From Nocardioides jejuensis (GTDB lineage Bacteria > Actinomycetota > Actinomycetes > Propionibacteriales > Nocardioidaceae): a stretch of DNA of 64,000 bases. The notes under the pieces are model-generated. The model made no database searches. It had not been told where the DNA came from and saw nothing but the letters and a program-made list of their open reading frames with translations. Below are positions 32,553-42,154 of the stretch, in pieces (positions within the stretch are counted from its first letter, which is position 1; each line of letters starts with the position of its first letter). The translations under genes and the position numbers were made by a program. Location of the stretch: positions 50,457 through 114,456 of the forward strand of contig NZ_SJZJ01000008.1 of assembly GCF_004337475.1 (NCBI RefSeq). The letters run 5' to 3'.

Positions 32553-33757
32553 CAGTGCTGCTCCAGGGTGTAGCTGGTGCCGTCAGCGACGGCGGAGAGA
32601 TGGGGAGTGGTCGGATGCCCGCACCGGCGGTCGCACCCGGACAGGTGAAGTCGTACGCCGGGGTGGGCGGCGGCTAGTGCGGGGGCATCTGCGCGTACGT
32701 CGGCGAGTGCCTTGCCGCAGCCCGGCTTGCCGATGCACGCGGTCACCGTGGCGAGCGGATCGGTGTCGTCGAGCAGGAAACCATGCTCGCGGAGCAGCGA
32801 CTCGGCGTCCGGCGCGGGGTCGATCAGGACGACCGAGCGCCACGGCGTGAACCGGATCGAGCCCGGCACTTCGTGCGACATCAGGCCGGCGATGGTCAGC
32901 CAGGCCTCCGCGGGGGCGGATCCGAGGGGGGCTCCCGCGACGACTCCGCGGACGACGTCATCGACCGCCACACGACCGAGCCCGACTGGGCTGGGGGTTC
33001 GGGTCACTTCGCGCAGGTCATGACGTGCGTCAAGTGGCTCCAGCGGGTTGTCCAGTTGCGGGCCGGGGCGGCCGGGGGCGAGCTCGGCCCGTGCCTCGGC
33101 GGGCAGCTCCTTCGCGCGCCAGGCGTTCGGAGCGTGCTCGGCGCGCAAAGCCAGGAAGCGGTGCGCGGCGCCGATCAGCAGGTCGGCCGCGAGGTCGACG
33201 GGGGCCGTGACGGCAGTCAGCTCGCCCGCGATCGCCAGGCGGGCGACGTCGGTGCCCGCCGTCCAGCCCGTCACGGTGCCGTCGACCGGCAGGACCACGG
33301 CGACATCAGGAGCCAGCGCGAGCACGTCGCCCGTCCCGTTGTCGATGCCGAAGAGGAAGCGGCCCGAGAGCGCGACCAGGCCGGGATCCTCGAGCAAGGC
33401 CTCGTCAAACTCGTGCAACACCTCGTCGGTCGCCGGGTGCCCGGTCAGGCCGCCCAGCGGCGAGGCGACCACGTTGCGCACCCGATCGTGGGTCAGCGAC
33501 GGCAGCAGGCCGGCGGCGTACAGGCCGTCGGCGAGGTCCTGACCGCAGCCGGACGAGAGACCGCGCAGCTGCACGTTCCCCCGGGAAGTCAGGTAGAGGT
33601 GCCCGTCTCCGAGCGTCGCGGCCAACGAGGCCAGGGCGCCCAGCTGCGACGGAGAGATGCGGCCGCCGGGGATCCGGACGCGTCCGACGAAGCCGTCCGC
33701 GGCCTCGTGCAGGCGCACTGCGCCCGGGCAGCGGTCGTCAGCGGAAGCGCGGGGCAC
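32552..33757 (-). CDS. cobG: Precorrin-3B synthase CobG
   Basis: 401 residues from GTG 33757, which is preceded by a CATACCCT box 6-13 bases upstream; GTG 33805 is an in-frame alternative. Sulfite/nitrite-reductase-like repeats with VRIPGGRISPSQLGALA, LTSRGNVQLRGL, and the Fe4S4/sirohaem-type cysteines ACIGKPGCGKA and SGCDRRCGHP. CobG uses O2 to make the C20-hydroxy gamma-lactone precorrin-3B, so its presence implies the aerobic route. First gene of the reverse unit cobG-cobH-cobIJ. Confidence 0.9.
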   Translation of the reverse strand: MPRASADDRCPGAVRLHEAADGFVGRVRIPGGRISPSQLGALASLAATLGDGHLYLTSRGNVQLRGLSSGCGQDLADGLYAAGLLPSLTHDRVRNVVASPLGGLTGHPATDEVLHEFDEALLEDPGLVALSGRFLFGIDNGTGDVLALAPDVAVVLPVDGTVTGWTAGTDVARLAIAGELTAVTAPVDLAADLLIGAAHRFLALRAEHAPNAWRAKELPAEARAELAPGRPGPQLDNPLEPLDARHDLREVTRTPSPVGLGRVAVDDVVRGVVAGAPLGSAPAEAWLTIAGLMSHEVPGSIRFTPWRSVVLIDPAPDAESLLREHGFLLDDTDPLATVTACIGKPGCGKALADVRADAPALAAAHPGVRLHLSGCDRRCGHPTTPHLSAVADGTSYTLEQH

Positions 33758-33829
33758 CCCGGAAGGGTATGCGTTCGGGCGGCCGGGTCCGACCTCGGTG
33801 CGCACGCCGGAACGCGCGCACCGGGTTGC

Positions 33830-35686
33830 TCAGGATGCGGCGAACGGAAGCGTGACGGTCAGACCGGTCAGGGTCGCCGTGAACAGCGACGTGCTCGCCC
33901 GGTACGTCGGGGCGTCGCTCGGCGCGATCTCCAGCTTGATCGTGTGCCCCGCGTCGAACCGGTAGCCGTTGCCGTTGAGCTGGAAGCCGATCGTGCCGGT
34001 CTGACCCGGCGTGAGCCGGTAGACCCCGCGCGTGACCAGCCGCTGGGTGCCATCCGGGGCGACGTCCCACAGCCGCCCGGCGAGCTGGCCCGGCCCACCG
34101 AGGGTGGTGACCGTCGCGCGGATCGTCGGCCGCCCGAGCATGACGTGCGAGGCGGTGAGGTGCCGGGTGTAGAGCGCGCTGCCCTTCGGGTTGATGCCGG
34201 CGATGGACCTGCACGGGTCGGCGGTGCCGAGCGGGTTGGTGCTGGGGATCGCATCGAACCGCGGGCCGATCGTCAGGTCACCGAGCAGCGGGTTGACGGT
34301 CTGGGTCGCTGCCGACCCGAAGGTCAGGCTGCCCGGATGGATCGCGTTCCAGGAAGCCGCGCGGTACGGACCCCCGTCGGCGACGGCCGTGTCGCCGAGT
34401 GCCGGGCACGTGGTCGTGTAGGCCAGCACTGACCCGTTCGCAGGGCCGCCCGCCACGCCCTTGAGGTGCTGCTCGAAGAAACGGAAGGCCGTGTCGTTGA
34501 AGGCCAGGCTCGCGCGGTGCCGGTTGGCGTCACGGGAGTGGCCCACGTCACCGAGCATCATCGAGACGAAGGCGCCGGGGTTCTCCGCGCGCACCGTGTT
34601 GTACTCGCGCAGCGACTCGGTGGCGGGGAAGAAGTCGTCGTTCCAGCCGCTCTCGACGAGGAGCGGAGCGGGGGAGCCGGGGATGTCGACGGAGCCGTGG
34701 TACTTCCGGAACTCGGCGGCGATCGCCTGCAGCGATGCCCCGTACGGCTCGCCGAGGTCCATCTGGGCGACAGCGGTCGTGAGGTCCCACGGGTGGGTGC
34801 CCGGCATCGCGGGGTTCGCGATGTACCCCGTCGTGGCGGCCAGTGCGTAGAGCGCGTGCGTGTAGCTCTGCGTCATGACACCGGTCGGGGCGAGGGTGCT
34901 CGCCCCGCTGGACACGACGTCGTCCCGGAAGCGTCCGTTGGGCATCACCGCCGACATCAGGTCCGACCAGAGCCATTCGCCGTACGCCGCACCGATCCGC
35001 ATCGTCTTCCCCTGCGGCGAGCGCCACGGGACGAACGATCCGTCGGTCAGCCGGACCTTGTCCTTCAGCTCGCCGAGCTGCAGCGCCTGGCCGCCGCCGT
35101 ACGAGAAGCCGGTGACGCCGATCTTCGTCGGCTGGGTGATGCCCTCGTCGGCGAGGAGGCCGAGGAGGTGCTGGGTGTCGTGCGCCTCGTAACGCTGATC
35201 GGCCAGGCGGATGAAGCCCTTCGCGCAGGCCCCCGTCTGGGTCCACGCCTGCGGGGTGCCGCCGCCTCCGCAGGAGTTGCCGAAGCCACGTGCGGACGCG
35301 GCCATGACGGCGTAGCCGTGCTGGGCGTACCAGAGGTTGCTGTAGTGCTCGGTGAGCGGCAGGATCCGCGGCGCCAGCGTCGAGGTCTGCGGAGCATTGG
35401 GCTCGAGTGCGGTCTTGTCGCCACCCAGGCCGTGGAGCAGGACGATCGTCGGCCAGGGACCGCTGCCCGTCGATGGAAGCGTCACGTCGACGTCGATCGG
35501 CGTGCCGTCGAAGCTCGGGACCCGGTCGCCGGTGCAGAAGCGGACACCGGAAACCGGTGTACAACTGCGGCCGAACGGCGCAGGGGTTGCTGCGGAGGCG
35601 GGCGCCGTCGCGGCCGGCGCGACGATGGCGATGAGCGTGGAGACGAGAAGGCCGGCAGCGGCCCGGGCTGAACGACGAGGAATCAC
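33830..35686 (-). CDS. Secreted CocE/NonD-type serine hydrolase (S15-like)
   Basis: 618 residues. Sec signal peptide (Arg-rich start, Ala-rich core, cleavage near ASA). The alpha/beta-hydrolase domain has VLLHGLGGDK (oxyanion region), nucleophile elbow GFSYGGGQ (Ser about residue 195), acid in SGWNDDFFP and base in GDVGHSRD. The C-terminal third is beta-rich, as in the jelly-roll of X-Pro dipeptidyl-peptidase/CocE proteins (RLWDVAPDGTQRLVTRGVYR). Cleaves an ester or peptide outside the cell; substrate unknown. It stands between cobG and the cobN riboswitch but shows no link to cobalamin. Confidence 0.82.
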   Translation of the reverse strand: MIPRRSARAAAGLLVSTLIAIVAPAATAPASAATPAPFGRSCTPVSGVRFCTGDRVPSFDGTPIDVDVTLPSTGSGPWPTIVLLHGLGGDKTALEPNAPQTSTLAPRILPLTEHYSNLWYAQHGYAVMAASARGFGNSCGGGGTPQAWTQTGACAKGFIRLADQRYEAHDTQHLLGLLADEGITQPTKIGVTGFSYGGGQALQLGELKDKVRLTDGSFVPWRSPQGKTMRIGAAYGEWLWSDLMSAVMPNGRFRDDVVSSGASTLAPTGVMTQSYTHALYALAATTGYIANPAMPGTHPWDLTTAVAQMDLGEPYGASLQAIAAEFRKYHGSVDIPGSPAPLLVESGWNDDFFPATESLREYNTVRAENPGAFVSMMLGDVGHSRDANRHRASLAFNDTAFRFFEQHLKGVAGGPANGSVLAYTTTCPALGDTAVADGGPYRAASWNAIHPGSLTFGSAATQTVNPLLGDLTIGPRFDAIPSTNPLGTADPCRSIAGINPKGSALYTRHLTASHVMLGRPTIRATVTTLGGPGQLAGRLWDVAPDGTQRLVTRGVYRLTPGQTGTIGFQLNGNGYRFDAGHTIKLEIAPSDAPTYRASTSLFTATLTGLTVTLPFAAS

Positions 35687-35754
35687 GAGGGCCCAACGAC
35701 CGAGGGCGTGATCGGGTTAGGCCCGCCCGGGGGTGCCCGGTTTATGCTCCTCGG

Positions 35755-35927
35755 GCGTGCGCCCGGCCGGGTGCGCGACCCAGAACGTTGGGTGACGAGC
35801 GAGGAAGCCGGTGCGACTCCGGCACGGTCCCGCCACTGTGTACGCCGCGCAGCACGCGCGGCGCAGTCAGGAACTCCCGTCACCCCACCCTGCAACCGGG
35901 GCGAGGAAACCCCACGAAGGGATCGAA
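35755..35927 (+). ncRNA. Cobalamin riboswitch upstream of cobN
   Basis: Hallmarks of the AdoCbl riboswitch: GAGGAAGCCGGTGCGACTCC at 35801-35820 continued by GGCACGGTCCCGCCACTGT (35821-35839), and the B12 box AGTCAGGAACTCCCGTCAC (about 35865-35883). A TATGCT -10 box at 35743-35748 gives a transcript start near 35755. cobN starts right after it, so high cobalamin should reduce expression of the cobN-chlID-cobO-cobB unit. Outer stem limits are approximate. Confidence 0.92.
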
Positions 35928-38900
35928 GTGCTGCTGCTCCTGTCGACCTCCGACACCGACCTGATGAGTGCCCGTGCGGCCAACGCGACGGGCGCCCCCG
36001 TCGCCTGGCGGTACGCCAACCCCGCGCGTCTGGCGCTCGACGAGCTGCCGACGCTGCTCGACGGCACCGACCTGGTCGTCGTACGCCTGCTCGGTGGCCG
36101 CCAGGCCTGGTCCGAGGGTCTCGACACCCTCCTCGCGAGTGGCAAGCCGGTCGTCGTTCTCACCGGTGAGCAGGCTCCGGATGCCGAGCTGATGGGCCAC
36201 TCGACCGTGCCCGCCGGCGTTGCTGCCCAGGCCCACGCGTACCTCGCGCACGGTGGTCCGGCGAACCTCGACCAGCTCGCCCGCTTCCTCTCCGACACGG
36301 TGCTGCTGACGGGCGAGGGCTTCGACGCCCCGGCCGCCGCTCCTGCCTGGGGTCGCCTGGATCGGACGGCCACCGTCACGACCGGCACCAAGGTCGCGGT
36401 GCTCTACTACCGGGCCCACGAGATGTCCGGCAACACCGCGTTCGTCGCGTCCCTGTCCGACGCGATCGAGGCCAAGGGTGGCGTCGCCCTGCCGATCTGG
36501 TGCGCCTCCCTGCGTGACGCCGACCCGACGCTGATCGAGGCGCTCGCCGAGGCCGACGTCATCGTCACCACCGTGCTCGCGGCGGGTGGCACCACGCCCG
36601 CGAAGGCCCAGGCCGGTGGCGAGGACGAGTCGTGGGACGCCGGTGCGCTCGCCCGTCTCAACAAGCCGATCCTCCAGGCCCTCTGCCTGACCTCCTCCCG
36701 TGAGACGTGGGAGGAGAGCGACGAAGGCGTGAGCCCGTTCGACGCCGCCACCCAGATCGCGGTGCCGGAGTTCGACGGCCGCATCATCACGGTGCCGTTC
36801 TCCTTCAAGGAGTTCGACACGGAGGGCCTGCCCGCGTACGTCGCCGACCCCGAGCGTGCACTCCGCGTCGCCGGTCTGGCGATCGGCCACGGCCGTCTGG
36901 CTCACCTCGACCCGAGTGAGCACCGGATCGCGCTCGTCCTCTCCGCCTACCCGACCAAGCACGCCCGCATCGGCAACGCGGTCGGCCTCGACACCGGTGC
37001 CTCCGCGATGGCGCTCCTCCAGCGCCTCGCCGACGAGGGCTGGGTCGGTGCTGACGAGCTGCCCGGTGTCGCGGAGAAGGACGGCGACAAGCTGATCCAC
37101 GCGCTGATCGCCGCCGGCGGCTACGACCAGGACTGGCTCACCCAGGGCCAGCTCGACGCCAACACCAACCGCGTCCCGGCTGCGACGTACAAGAAGTGGT
37201 TCGAGAAGGTCCCCGCGGGCCTGGCCGCCGACATGACGGAGCACTGGGGCGAGGCGCCCGGCGAGCTCTTCGTCGATGGCAACGACATCATCCTGGCCGC
37301 CATCCAGAGCAAGAACGTCGTCGTCCTCGTGCAGCCGCCGCGCGGCTTCGGCGAGAACCCGATCGCGATCTACCACGACGGTGACCTGCCGCCGAGCCAC
37401 CACTACATGGCGGCGTACCGCTGGCTCGAGGCCCGTCCGGAGGAGGGTGGCTGGGGCGCCGACGCGATCATCCACCTCGGCAAGCACGGCAACCTCGAGT
37501 GGACCCCGGGCAAGAACGCCGGCCTCTCGGCCGACTGCGCGCCCGACGCGATCCTCGGCGATCTGCCGGTCATCTACCCGTTCCTCGTCAACGACCCGGG
37601 CGAGGGCACGCAGGCCAAGCGCCGCGCCCACGCCACGCTCGTCGACCACCTGGTGCCGCCGATGGCGCGCGCGGAGTCGTACGGCGACATCAGCCGCCTC
37701 GAGCAGCTTCTCGACGAGTACGGCAACGTCGCCACGATGGACCCGGCCAAGGTGCCGGCGCTCCAGGGCAAGATCTGGACGCTGCTCCAGGCCGCCAAGA
37801 TGGACCGCGAGCTCGGCCTGATCGACAAGCCGGACGAAGAGCGCTTCGACGACATGATCATGCAGATCGACGGCTGGCTCTGCGAGATCAAGGACTCCCA
37901 GATCCGTGACGGCCTGCACGTCCTGGGTGCCCCGCCGGCAGGCGAGGCCAAGGTGTCGCTCGTGCTGGCGATCCTGCGCGCTCGCCAGCTGTGGGGTGGC
38001 AACGCCCACGTCGTCGGCCTGCGCGAGGCGCTCGGCCTCGACGAGGCGGCCCGCGACCGCTCGGGCGCCGACAAGTTCGAGGCGATCGCGCGCGACATGC
38101 TGGTCGCGATCGACGGTGGCGGCTGGTCCGACGCCGCGATCGACAAGGCCCTCGAGCTGGTGCCGACGGGTGCCGACGCGATCGAGGTGCGCCGGGTGCT
38201 CGAGTTCGCGATCGCCGAGGTGGCGCCGCGTCTCGACCAGACCACCGACGAGCTCGACCACATCGTCAACGCCCTGCGTGGCGGCTTCGTCCCGGCCGGC
38301 CCGAGCGGATCGCCGCTGCGTGGTCTGGTCAACGTGCTCCCGACCGGTCGTAACTTCTACTCGGTCGACCCGAAGGCGATCCCGTCGCAGCTCGCGTACG
38401 ACACCGGCGTGATGCTCGCCGAGAGCCTGCTCGAGCGGCACAAGACCGACACCGGCGCGTACCCGAAGAGCGTCGGCCTCTCCATGTGGGGCACGTCCGC
38501 CATGCGCACCGCCGGCGACGACATCGCCGAGTGCCTCGCGCTCCTGGGTGTCCGCCCCGTCTGGGACGAGGCGAGCCGCCGCGTCACGCACCTCGAGGTC
38601 GTCCCGCTCGGGGAGCTGGGCCGCCCGCGCATCGACGTCACGATGCGCATCTCGGGCTTCTTCCGCGACGCCTTCCCGCACGTCGTGGCGCTGCTCGACG
38701 ACGCCGTGAAGCTCGCCGCTGCGCAGGAGGAGAGCCCGGAGGACAACTACGTCCGCCAGCACGTCGCCGAGGACAACGGCAACACGGCGCGCATCTTCGG
38801 CTCCAAGCCCGGCACGTACGGCGCCGGCCTCCTGCAGCTCATCGACTCCAAGGACTGGCGCACCGACGCCGACCTGGCCGAGGTCTACACGACCTGGGGT

Positions 38901-39509
38901 GGCTACACCTACGGTCGCGACGTCCACGGTGAGCCTGCCCGCGAGGCGATGGAGTCGGCGTACCGGCGGATCGCGGTGGCAGCCAAGAACACCGACACCC
39001 GCGAGCACGACATCGCCGACTCCGACGACTACTTCCAGTACCACGGCGGCATGGTCGCGACCGTGCGTGCGCTGACCGGCCAGGCGCCGGCGGCGTACAT
39101 CGGTGACTCGACCCGGCCGGAGTCGGTCCGCACGCGGACGCTCGTCGAGGAGACCTCCCGCGTCTTCCGCGCCCGCGTCGTCAACCCGCGCTGGATCGAG
39201 GCGATGCGCCGCCACGGCTACAAGGGTGCGTTCGAGATGGCCGCGACGGTCGACTACCTCTTCGGGTACGACGCCACGACCGGCGTCATCGCGGACTGGA
39301 TGTACGAGAAGCTGACCGAGACCTACGTGCTGGACGCCGACAACCGGGCCTTCCTCGAGGAGGCGAACCCGTGGGCGCTGCACGGCATGGCCGAGCGACT
39401 GCTCGAGGCCCAGAGCCGTGGCCTGTGGGAGGAGCCCTCGCCGGAGATGAAGCAGGCGCTCGCGGAGGTGCTCCTCGAGACCGAGGGCGAGATCGAGGGC
39501 CGTTCCTGA
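35928..39509 (+). CDS. cobN: Cobaltochelatase large subunit CobN
   Basis: 1,193 residues, the usual length for CobN. Start GTG 35928 with GAAGGGA 6 bases upstream; the longer open frame to 35811 runs through the riboswitch and is rejected. CobN/magnesium-chelatase H blocks include VLVQPPRGFGENPIAIYHD, IHLGKHGNLEWTPGKN, IYPFLVNDPGEGTQAKRR and GYTYGRDVHGEP. It binds hydrogenobyrinate a,c-diamide and inserts cobalt in the aerobic pathway, with ATP hydrolysis by the ChlID-type partner encoded next. Confidence 0.95.
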   Translation: MLLLLSTSDTDLMSARAANATGAPVAWRYANPARLALDELPTLLDGTDLVVVRLLGGRQAWSEGLDTLLASGKPVVVLTGEQAPDAELMGHSTVPAGVAAQAHAYLAHGGPANLDQLARFLSDTVLLTGEGFDAPAAAPAWGRLDRTATVTTGTKVAVLYYRAHEMSGNTAFVASLSDAIEAKGGVALPIWCASLRDADPTLIEALAEADVIVTTVLAAGGTTPAKAQAGGEDESWDAGALARLNKPILQALCLTSSRETWEESDEGVSPFDAATQIAVPEFDGRIITVPFSFKEFDTEGLPAYVADPERALRVAGLAIGHGRLAHLDPSEHRIALVLSAYPTKHARIGNAVGLDTGASAMALLQRLADEGWVGADELPGVAEKDGDKLIHALIAAGGYDQDWLTQGQLDANTNRVPAATYKKWFEKVPAGLAADMTEHWGEAPGELFVDGNDIILAAIQSKNVVVLVQPPRGFGENPIAIYHDGDLPPSHHYMAAYRWLEARPEEGGWGADAIIHLGKHGNLEWTPGKNAGLSADCAPDAILGDLPVIYPFLVNDPGEGTQAKRRAHATLVDHLVPPMARAESYGDISRLEQLLDEYGNVATMDPAKVPALQGKIWTLLQAAKMDRELGLIDKPDEERFDDMIMQIDGWLCEIKDSQIRDGLHVLGAPPAGEAKVSLVLAILRARQLWGGNAHVVGLREALGLDEAARDRSGADKFEAIARDMLVAIDGGGWSDAAIDKALELVPTGADAIEVRRVLEFAIAEVAPRLDQTTDELDHIVNALRGGFVPAGPSGSPLRGLVNVLPTGRNFYSVDPKAIPSQLAYDTGVMLAESLLERHKTDTGAYPKSVGLSMWGTSAMRTAGDDIAECLALLGVRPVWDEASRRVTHLEVVPLGELGRPRIDVTMRISGFFRDAFPHVVALLDDAVKLAAAQEESPEDNYVRQHVAEDNGNTARIFGSKPGTYGAGLLQLIDSKDWRTDADLAEVYTTWGGYTYGRDVHGEPAREAMESAYRRIAVAAKNTDTREHDIADSDDYFQYHGGMVATVRALTGQAPAAYIGDSTRPESVRTRTLVEETSRVFRARVVNPRWIEAMRRHGYKGAFEMAATVDYLFGYDATTGVIADWMYEKLTETYVLDADNRAFLEEANPWALHGMAERLLEAQSRGLWEEPSPEMKQALAEVLLETEGEIEGRS

Positions 39510-41536
39510 TGACGACCTTCCCGTTCTCCGCCGTCGTCGGGCAGGACGACCTCGGCCTGGCGCTCTCGCTGGCCGTGGTTTCGCCCGCCATCGGCGGCGT
39601 GCTGGTGCGCGGCGAGAAGGGCACGGCGAAGTCGACGATGGTCCGCGGCCTGACCTCGGTGCTGCCGCCGGTCTCCGTCGTTGCCGGCTGCCGCTTCTCG
39701 TGCGACCCGGCCGCGCCTGACGCCGCGTGCCCGGATGCCGCGGTGCACGGCTCGGCCGTCGAGACGCGTCCGGTCGCCCTCGTCGAGCTGCCGGTCGGTG
39801 CCACCGAGGACCGGGTCGTCGGCTCGCTTCACCTCGACAAGCTCGTCGGCTCCGGCCAGGTCGCCTTCGAGCCCGGCCTGCTGGCTCGCGCCCACCGCGG
39901 CCTGCTGTACGTCGACGAGGTCAACCTGCTGCCCGACCACCTGGTCGACTCGCTTCTCGACGCTGCGGCCATGGGTCGCGCCCGCGTCGAGCGCGAGGCG
40001 GTCTCGGTGACCCACGCGGCGGCGTTCGTGCTCGTCGGCACGATGAACCCCGAGGAGGGCGAGCTCCGCCCGCAGCTCCTCGACCGCTTCGGCCTGGCGG
40101 TCGACGTCGTCGCCTCGCGCGAGCCGTCGGAGCGGGTCGAGGTGATCCGCCGCCGGATGGCGTTCGAGGCCGACCCGACCGCGTTCGCGTCGCGCTACTC
40201 CGGCGCTGACAGCGAGCTCTCCGACCGGATCGCGAAGGCGCAGGCGCTGCTCGGCTCGGTCGAGCTGCCGGACGAGATCCTCGTGCAGATCGCGACCCTC
40301 TGTGCGGCGTACGACGTCGACGGTCTCCGCGGCGACCTGGTCACCGCCCGCACCGCCGTGGCCCACGCGGCGTGGTGCGGTCGCACCGTCGTCACGGCCG
40401 AAGACGTCCGCGTCGCGGCCCGTCTGGCGCTGCCGCACCGTCGTCGTCGCAACCCGTTCGACTCGCACGACCAGTCGCAGGACCTCGAGGAGCTGCTCGA
40501 CGAGCACGCCCCCGAGGAGCCCGAGACCGACCCCGACGACGACCCGACGCCCCCCGAGGGTGGTCCGGAGGGTGACCGCACCGAGGGTCAGGGCGAGCAG
40601 ACCGACGCCGAGACGGGGCTTGTGCCGCCGCAGGCCGACTCGCGTGCGCCGGACGCTGCCCCCGACGGCGGCACAAGCCCCGTCTCGGCGGGTGGGGACC
40701 TCAGCAGCGACGCCGCGGAGCGCACCCGCGAGTCCGCCGGCCAGCCCTACAAGGCCCGGCTGATCCAGGTCGACCGCGTCGGCCAGGGCGTCACCGGCAA
40801 GCGGAGCACCGCGATCACGACGGTCGGCCGCCACCTGCGCGCCGTACCTCTGGACCACCCGCAGGGTCAGGGCCTCTCGGTCACCGGCACCCTCCTCGCC
40901 GCTGCACGCGACGGCATGGAGCTCAAGCCGGAGCACCTGCGCCGGAGCCTCCGGGAGGGCAAGGAGGGCAACCTCGTCGTCTTCGTCGTCGACACCTCCG
41001 GCTCCATGGGTGCGACCAAGCGGGTCAAGGAGATCAAGACCGCCGTCGTCAGCCTGCTGCTCGACGCCTACCAGCGCCGCGACAAGGTCGCGGTCGTGAC
41101 GTTCGGCGGCGACCGGGCCACGGTCGCGCTCGAGCCCACCACCTCTGTCGACCGCGCCGAGCGCATGCTCGGGGAGGTCCCGACCGGTGGCCGTACGCCG
41201 CTGGCCGAGGCGCTTGTCTCCGCCGAGCAGGTCGTACGCCGCGAGCGTGCGCGTGATCCGCAGCGCCGGCCGCTGGTCGTGCTGGTGACCGACGGCCGCG
41301 CGACGTCGGGCAAGGGTGCGCTCGGACGCGCCCAGCAGGTCGCCGACGTGCTCGGCACCCACGACACCCCGTGGGTCGTGGTGGACGCGGAGGACCCGCG
41401 GGCCGTCGTACGACTGGGTCTGGCGCAGGATCTCGCCGCCCGCCTGGGAGCCGAGCACCTTGCACTGGGCGAGGTTGCCGCGGCCACCCTCAAGAACATC
41501 GTCCGCGATCAGACGAACCGAATCGGAGCTGCGTGA
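39509..41536 (+). CDS. Fused ChlI/ChlD-type magnesium/cobalt chelatase subunit
   Basis: 675 residues; ATG shares one base with the cobN stop. AAA+ domain with Walker A GEKGTAKST (about residue 35) and YVDEVNLLPDH; an acidic/proline linker (about 335-410); then a VWA domain with MIDAS DTSGSMG (Asp about 495) and TDGRAT. In cobalamin clusters lacking cobS/cobT this fusion supplies the ATPase for CobN. The linker includes a perfect 25-bp inverted repeat (40606-40690) coding for residues about 366-394. Confidence 0.92.
   Translation: MTTFPFSAVVGQDDLGLALSLAVVSPAIGGVLVRGEKGTAKSTMVRGLTSVLPPVSVVAGCRFSCDPAAPDAACPDAAVHGSAVETRPVALVELPVGATEDRVVGSLHLDKLVGSGQVAFEPGLLARAHRGLLYVDEVNLLPDHLVDSLLDAAAMGRARVEREAVSVTHAAAFVLVGTMNPEEGELRPQLLDRFGLAVDVVASREPSERVEVIRRRMAFEADPTAFASRYSGADSELSDRIAKAQALLGSVELPDEILVQIATLCAAYDVDGLRGDLVTARTAVAHAAWCGRTVVTAEDVRVAARLALPHRRRRNPFDSHDQSQDLEELLDEHAPEEPETDPDDDPTPPEGGPEGDRTEGQGEQTDAETGLVPPQADSRAPDAAPDGGTSPVSAGGDLSSDAAERTRESAGQPYKARLIQVDRVGQGVTGKRSTAITTVGRHLRAVPLDHPQGQGLSVTGTLLAAARDGMELKPEHLRRSLREGKEGNLVVFVVDTSGSMGATKRVKEIKTAVVSLLLDAYQRRDKVAVVTFGGDRATVALEPTTSVDRAERMLGEVPTGGRTPLAEALVSAEQVVRRERARDPQRRPLVVLVTDGRATSGKGALGRAQQVADVLGTHDTPWVVVDAEDPRAVVRLGLAQDLAARLGAEHLALGEVAAATLKNIVRDQTNRIGAA
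40606..40690. repeat. Perfect palindromic element inside the chelatase gene linker
   Basis: Arms of 25 bp at 40606-40630 and 40666-40690 are perfect inverted repeats around a 35-bp centre (85 bp total). The arm begins CGCCGAGACGGGGCTTGTG and its first 23 bases are identical to the left arm of the element in cobIJ. It is translated in frame as part of the disordered linker (AETGLVPP ... GGTSPVSAGG). Confidence 0.85.
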
Positions 41537-42150
41537 TGGCCAAGGGAATTCCGGACTACATCCCCGAGGACGGTCTCACGACGCGCCAGCGCCGCAACCG
41601 GCCGCTGCTGATGGTCCACACCGGCGAGAACAAGGGCAAGAGCACGGCCGCGTTCGGCCTCGGCCTGCGCGGCTGGAACCAGGGCTGGAACGTCGCTGTC
41701 TTCCAGTTCGTGAAGTCGGCGAAGTGGAAGGTCGGCGAGGAGAACGCCTACCTCGCGCTCAACACGATCCACGAGCAGACCGGCCAGGGCGGCCCGGTGC
41801 AGTGGAACAAGATGGGCGACGGCTGGTCCTGGAGCCGCAAGAAGGGCGAGGACGAGGACCACGCCCAGGTCGCGCGCGACGGCTGGGAGGAGATCAAGCG
41901 CCGCATCCTCGCGGAGGAGCACGATCTCTACATCCTCGACGAGTTCGCCTACCCGGTGAAGTGGGGCTGGGTCTCCGCTGAGGAGGTTGCCGAGTTCCTC
42001 AAGAACCGCCCCGGCCACCAGCACGTCGTCATCACGGGTCGCAACGTCGCGCCGGAGATCATCGAGGTTGCCGACCTGGTCACCGAGATGACCAAGATCA
42101 AGCACCCGATGGACAACGGCCAGAAGGGCCAGAAGGGCATCGAGTGGTGA
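41536..42150 (+). CDS. cobO: Corrinoid adenosyltransferase CobO
   Basis: 204 residues. P-loop HTGENKGKSTAAFGLGLR, VFQFVKSAKWKVGE, and LYILDEFAYPVKWGWV are typical of CobO/BtuR/CobA. Transfers the adenosyl group from ATP to the corrin cobalt. Its ATG shares one base with the preceding stop. Confidence 0.94.
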   Translation: MAKGIPDYIPEDGLTTRQRRNRPLLMVHTGENKGKSTAAFGLGLRGWNQGWNVAVFQFVKSAKWKVGEENAYLALNTIHEQTGQGGPVQWNKMGDGWSWSRKKGEDEDHAQVARDGWEEIKRRILAEEHDLYILDEFAYPVKWGWVSAEEVAEFLKNRPGHQHVVITGRNVAPEIIEVADLVTEMTKIKHPMDNGQKGQKGIEW

Positions 42151-42154
42151 CCCC

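Noticed and set aside
35811..35927. Possible 39-codon N-terminal extension of CobN
   Set aside because: It would run through the cobalamin riboswitch; CobN homology begins at GTG 35928, which has its own ribosome site.
35880..39383. Very long open frame (1,167 codons) on the reverse strand opposite cobN
   Set aside because: It is antisense to a well-recognised gene; its translation is Arg/Val/Asp/Glu-rich low-complexity sequence, as expected from the third-position GC bias of the opposite strand.
39323..41458. 711-codon reverse frame opposite the chelatase gene
   Set aside because: Shadow of the ChlI/ChlD fusion; no recognisable domain in its translation.
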